Assembly (NCBI RefSeq): GCF_018614075.1
Contig: NZ_JAGGOZ010000025.1
Coordinates: forward strand, 1-64,000
Direction: 5' to 3'
DNA from: Streptomyces sp. ISL-94
Lineage (GTDB): Bacteria; Actinomycetota; Actinomycetes; Streptomycetales; Streptomycetaceae
Length of the DNA stretch: 64,000 nt
The position numbers were made by a program, and so were the translations under genes. Each line of letters starts with the position of its first letter. The first letter of the stretch is position 1. Below are positions 61,308 through 64,000 of the stretch, piece after piece. Below the pieces are notes generated by a model, which was not told the origin of the DNA, searched no databases, and saw nothing but the letters and a program-made list of their open reading frames with translations.

Positions 61308-62122
61308 CACAGCCACCGGCCGGCGAGGACATCAAGGCGTGCTGCGCCGCCGCCTACTCCTCCGATGTCGTCGCCCTGCTGCTCGGCGACTCCTACCACC
61401 CCGGCGGCACCGCCCTGACCCGGCACCTCGCCGACACGCTCGGGCTCACCCCCGGCGCACGCGTCCTGGACGTCGCCTCCGGGCGGGGCACCACCGCCCT
61501 CCTCCTGGCCGACGCCTACGGCGCCGAGGTCGACGGAGTCGACTACTCCGCCGCGAACACCGCCCTCGCCCAAGGCGCCGTCCAGGCCGCAGGGCTCGCC
61601 GCCAAGGCCCGCTTCACCACCGGGGACGCCGAACAACTCCCCTACCCGGACGGAATCTTCGACGCCGTGGTGTGCGAATGCGCGCTGTGCACCTTCCCCG
61701 ACAAGCCGCGCGCGGCAGCCGAGTTCGTTCGCGTGCTGGCGCCCGGCGGCCGAGTCGGCATCACCGACGTCACCGTCGACACCGACCGGCTCCCGCCCGA
61801 GCTGACCGGACTCGGCGCCCGCATCGCCTGCATCGCCGACGCCCGCCCGCTGGACGAGTACACCCGGATTCTGGCCGCCGCGGGCCTGCGCACCCTGCGC
61901 ACCGAACGGCACGACACCGCGATGCTGCGGATGATCGACCAGATCGAGGCCAGGCTGCACCTGCTGCGCATGACGGCCCAGGACAAGCTCACCGCCGCCG
62001 GCGTCGACCTCGACGCGGCCCCCGCCGTCCTCGATGCGTCCCGCACGGCCGTGGCGGCCGGTGCCCTCGGCTACGTCCTGCTGACCGCGGAGAAGAGTGC
62101 GGAGAAGAGTGGGGACGCCTGA
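61304..62122 (+). CDS. SAM-dependent methyltransferase with Cys motifs (ArsM/UbiE-like)
   Basis: A 272-residue class I methyltransferase. Motif I is VLDVASGRGT (54-63). Cysteines are placed as in thiol- or metalloid-acting enzymes: Cys13-Cys14 (IKACCAAAY), Cys124/126/129 (VCECALC) and Cys176. ArsM enzymes bind As(III) through a few conserved cysteines, so arsenic or another soft metal is possible; UbiE-like lipid methylation is the alternative. Translationally coupled to the radical SAM gene. Confidence 0.8.
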   Translation: MTQPPAGEDIKACCAAAYSSDVVALLLGDSYHPGGTALTRHLADTLGLTPGARVLDVASGRGTTALLLADAYGAEVDGVDYSAANTALAQGAVQAAGLAAKARFTTGDAEQLPYPDGIFDAVVCECALCTFPDKPRAAAEFVRVLAPGGRVGITDVTVDTDRLPPELTGLGARIACIADARPLDEYTRILAAAGLRTLRTERHDTAMLRMIDQIEARLHLLRMTAQDKLTAAGVDLDAAPAVLDASRTAVAAGALGYVLLTAEKSAEKSGDA

Positions 62123-62150
62123 TCGCTTGTGGCTCCGCCACGCCTTTCGC

Positions 62151-62363
62151 TCAGGCGTCGCCGTTGGGAGGTGCGGCTTCGCGCAGACGCAGTGCCTGTG
62201 CGTCGTAGTCGTGGAGGACGTGGCGGAGCTGTGCCAGCGCCTCCTGCGGGATGTCCGGTGGAGCGGACTCGGCCACGACCCGGGCGGCGGCCACCAGCGC
62301 CGCGAACTCGAAGGCGTGAGCGGTCGCACGCAGGACACCGGGCCGGGCCCACTCCAGGTGCAT
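62151..62363 (-). CDS. Small helical protein paired with the AhpD-like gene
   Basis: A 70-residue helical protein (LEWARPGVLRATAHAFEF; LAQLRHVLHDYDAQALRL) with no cysteine. It starts 2 nt after the AhpD-like stop and is clearly in the same transcript. I do not recognise a family. It is convergent with the methyltransferase operon, only 28 nt away. Confidence 0.65.
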   Translation of the reverse strand: MHLEWARPGVLRATAHAFEFAALVAAARVVAESAPPDIPQEALAQLRHVLHDYDAQALRLREAAPPNGDA

Positions 62364-62365
62364 GA

Positions 62366-62758
62366 TCAGCCCTTGGATGCCAGGTAGTCCTTGATCTGCC
62401 CGAGTTCCTGCTCGAAGTCGTCGTAGTCCTCACGGGTGCCGTTGAGGTAGGCGCTCCAGCCGAGGCTGTTCTTCGCGTAGTGGACGGCTTCCTGGATCTC
62501 CTCATCCGTTGCCCCGAACAGCTTCGCGGCCTCCGTGTGGAAGAGGGTGCAGTAACGGCACTTCGTCTCGGAGTGCAGTGCGATCCCGATCAGTTCCTTG
62601 TACTTGTTCGGGATGAGCGACTCACCCAGCTCGATCTTCTTGAAGATCTCCCACTCGTAGTCCAGCAGGTCATCGGGGATCCGGGAGAAGAAATGCGGCA
62701 CGAGACCCAGCGTCTCCTTGATCTCCGACTCGACCTCGCTTCGGCTGCGGCCTGCCAT
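62366..62758 (-). CDS. AhpD-like carboxymuconolactone decarboxylase family protein
   Basis: A 130-residue helical protein with the redox motif Glu64-x2-Cys67-x2-Cys70-x3-His74 (ETKCRYCTLFH), as in AhpD-type peroxidase partners. It probably uses the two cysteines for disulfide exchange. TAGCGT on the minus strand (62810-62805) lies 52 nt upstream, the same leader length as the Crp/Fnr-type promoters, but the operator there is degenerate. Confidence 0.87.
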   Translation of the reverse strand: MAGRSRSEVESEIKETLGLVPHFFSRIPDDLLDYEWEIFKKIELGESLIPNKYKELIGIALHSETKCRYCTLFHTEAAKLFGATDEEIQEAVHYAKNSLGWSAYLNGTREDYDDFEQELGQIKDYLASKG

Positions 62759-62861
62759 GGCGACCACTCCTCTTGGCCCAGCGAAACGAAAATCCTCTCC
62801 TTCCACGCTAGAACGCCCAGGTGACCACTGCGAGCGCGGCAGCGTTCGCCTCTTCCCGCGC

Positions 62862-63191
62862 TCATTTGGGTGGCAGGCCGGCCGCGAAGGCGTGCCCCTG
62901 GTCGATCCAGTCGTCAAGGTCCGCGTCCTCGGACAGGGCGGAGGCGGCGACGACCACCCACCCGCGCATCGGGCGGCCGGTGAAGTCGAAGGGCCGCGCC
63001 CCGGGCCGCGCGAGTGCAGCGTCGGCGGCATCGGGTCCGACGCGGACCATCAACTCGTCGCCGATCACGCCCACGGCCATGTTGCCCTCGTGCAGGAACG
63101 CCAGGCCGCCGAACATCCGCTTCTCCGTGACCGCCGGATCCGCGCCCAGCCGGGCCCGGATCCGTTCCGCCAGTCCTTCGTCGTATGCCAT
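62862..63191 (-). CDS. TfoX N-terminal domain protein
   Basis: A 109-residue protein of the TfoX/Sxy N-terminal family: AERIRARLGADPAVTEKRMFGGLAFLHEGNMAVGV is the hallmark. In proteobacteria TfoX controls competence; in actinomycetes single-domain versions have no known role. ATG behind GGAGGGCTGTC. Confidence 0.85.
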   Translation of the reverse strand: MAYDEGLAERIRARLGADPAVTEKRMFGGLAFLHEGNMAVGVIGDELMVRVGPDAADAALARPGARPFDFTGRPMRGWVVVAASALSEDADLDDWIDQGHAFAAGLPPK

Positions 63192-63543
63192 GACAGCCCT
63201 CCGGATCGTGCTCGTCAGCGCGACGGGCTCAGTCGCCCTTCCAGGTCCCCTGGGGTCCGCTCGGCATCGTGGCGCCAGTCCATGGCGTACGCCGCCACCC
63301 GCTCGCACGACAGCGCGACCACCCGCTCCACACTCTCGTCGATCCCTTGCGATTGCCCCGTCCAGCTGCCGGGCGTACCGATTCCATTCACATCACCCCA
63401 GCCGGGTACCGGCAAGCAACTGGACCCGCTGCCCGGCGCGGCGCACGTCGGCTGTCACGCGGATGGCGGCCGTAGCCGAGACCAGGCAAGCCGGGTCCGC
63501 CGCGCGTCCCGTCCCGTCGTGGCGTAGATCTACCGGCACGTAG
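63192..63543. other. Region with two doubtful minus-strand small ORFs
   Basis: On the minus strand, a 55-codon ORF (63394-63558, beginning VTALTYVPVDLRHD) is followed, with overlap, by a GTG-started ORF ending at 63215 (ESVERVVALSCERVAAYAMDW). Both have protein-like composition, but neither has a recognisable family or a good ribosome binding site. They may be remnants of one gene. Confidence 0.3.
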
Positions 63544-63589
63544 GTAAGGGCGGTCACATACCGGCCCCTGCCATGGGTCCTAGCGTCGG
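63544..63589 (+). promoter_or_regulatory. Crp/Fnr-type promoter, site D
   Basis: GTAA-GGGCGG-TCAC (63544-63557), 23 nt, then TAGCGT (63581-63586) followed by CGG as at site A. The ATG of the last gene is 52 nt downstream. Confidence 0.6.
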
Positions 63590-63632
63590 CGGCGAAAGCG
63601 ACAGAGCGAACCCACCGGATGAGATGATCACT

Positions 63633-64000
63633 ATGGCCACCGCAGCACACGTAACCCCCAAGACCGCCGCGATCCCGGTCCACGCCGTGTGGGGCGCCGC
63701 AGCCGGACTGGTCGGCGGCGTCGGATTCGGGATCTGGATGTCTGTCTCCCGGCCGATGATGGACACCGCGATGATCACGATGGTCGCGGGTCTCCTCGGC
63801 TCTACCAACGCGTTCGCGGGCTGGCTGATCCACCTCGCGATCGCACTGACGGCCGGCACCGTGTTCGGCGTCGTGTTCGGTCACCTCGCGCAGCGGCTCG
63901 CGCCCGCCGTCGTCCTCGGCCTGGCCTACGGCGCGGTGTGGTGGGTCCTCGGCGCGCTGTGGATCATGCCGGCGAACATGGGTATGCCCGTCTTCGAATG
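63633..64000 (+). CDS. Integral membrane protein, truncated by window end
   Basis: The first 122 codons of a membrane protein; the frame is open at the window edge. Hydrophobic segments are at about residues 18-35, 42-60, 61-82 and 88-110. The block LAYGAVWWVLGALWIMP near residue 95 is typical of a conserved actinobacterial membrane family of unknown function. The ATG is chosen for its position relative to site D; an in-frame ATG lies 9 nt upstream. Confidence 0.7.
   Translation, partial: MATAAHVTPKTAAIPVHAVWGAAAGLVGGVGFGIWMSVSRPMMDTAMITMVAGLLGSTNAFAGWLIHLAIALTAGTVFGVVFGHLAQRLAPAVVLGLAYGAVWWVLGALWIMPANMGMPVFE

Noticed and set aside
58951..62122. A classical mercury-resistance operon
   Set aside because: Only the Cys-pair membrane protein resembles mer components; there is no MerA reductase, MerB, MerP or MerR.
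59736..62122. An arsinothricin-type (ArsL/ArsM) biosynthesis pair
   Set aside because: The radical SAM protein has the canonical CX3CX2C motif and a Tes-like layout, not the RCCLKC-type ArsL motif; arsenic remains only one option for the methyltransferase.
62805..62843. A sixth Crp/Fnr-type site upstream of the AhpD-like gene
   Set aside because: The -10 box and leader length fit, but the nearest palindrome matches only 10 of 14 positions and its spacing is 19 nt, not 23.

Overview
The window looks like chromosomal DNA of a Streptomyces or close relative. GC is very high, GTG and TTG starts are common, and coding density is high on both strands. The gene families are typical of the genus: WhiJ-type XRE/DUF397/anti-sigma triad, DUF5999, actinobacterial PurB, MurT/GatD, group III PfkA and a urease cluster without ureE. 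No tRNA, rRNA or CRISPR array was found.

About 1-52.6 kb reads as core chromosome. Left to right it holds: a fibronectin-type lipoprotein and an AfsR-like NB-ARC/TPR ATPase carrying a TTA codon; a 30-codon ORF beside DUF5999; an acyl-CoA dehydrogenase divergent from its probable TetR regulator; def; the murT-gatD pair; pfkA; a CtaG-like membrane protein; plsC; a secreted tripeptidyl aminopeptidase; ureABCFGD on the minus strand; the WhiJ-type triad; divergent bioF / bioBAD; two overlapping CBS/CorC membrane proteins; an SGNH hydrolase; purB and mug; an ABC exporter divergent from a NarL-type two-component system with a perfect 22-bp palindrome between them; ROK and GntR regulators; a PhoD phosphatase; a membrane-anchored ACT-GNAT protein; a DUF885 protein; rhodanese divergent from an Lrp regulator; and sbcDC.

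At about 52.6 kb, just upstream of sbcD, the character changes. A 3' fragment of a Tn3-family transposase, a 5'-truncated secreted-protein gene, the last codons of an integrase and a TnpC-like partner form a mosaic of mobile-element debris. An accessory island follows and runs past the window end. It encodes DUF427, a CDP-alcohol phosphotransferase, a membrane-anchored SRPBCC protein, a DUF3179 protein with a Cys-Cys membrane partner, and an operon of a MauE-like protein, a MerT-like Cys-Cys protein, a Tes-type radical SAM enzyme and a methyltransferase. An AhpD-like protein with a small partner, a TfoX-N protein and a truncated membrane protein complete it.

The most interesting signal is regulatory. 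Four intergenic regions in the island carry GTRA-N6-TYAC, followed after exactly 23 nt by a TANNNT -10 box (five promoters, as one site works in both directions and a second may). This is the layout of class II promoters activated by a Crp/Fnr-family protein. It ties the membrane, lipid-like and radical-SAM genes into one candidate regulon. The regulator itself is not in the window. The radical SAM/methyltransferase operon with its Cys-rich membrane partners is the best candidate for an undescribed system; a membrane-lipid role and a metal/metalloid role are both possible.
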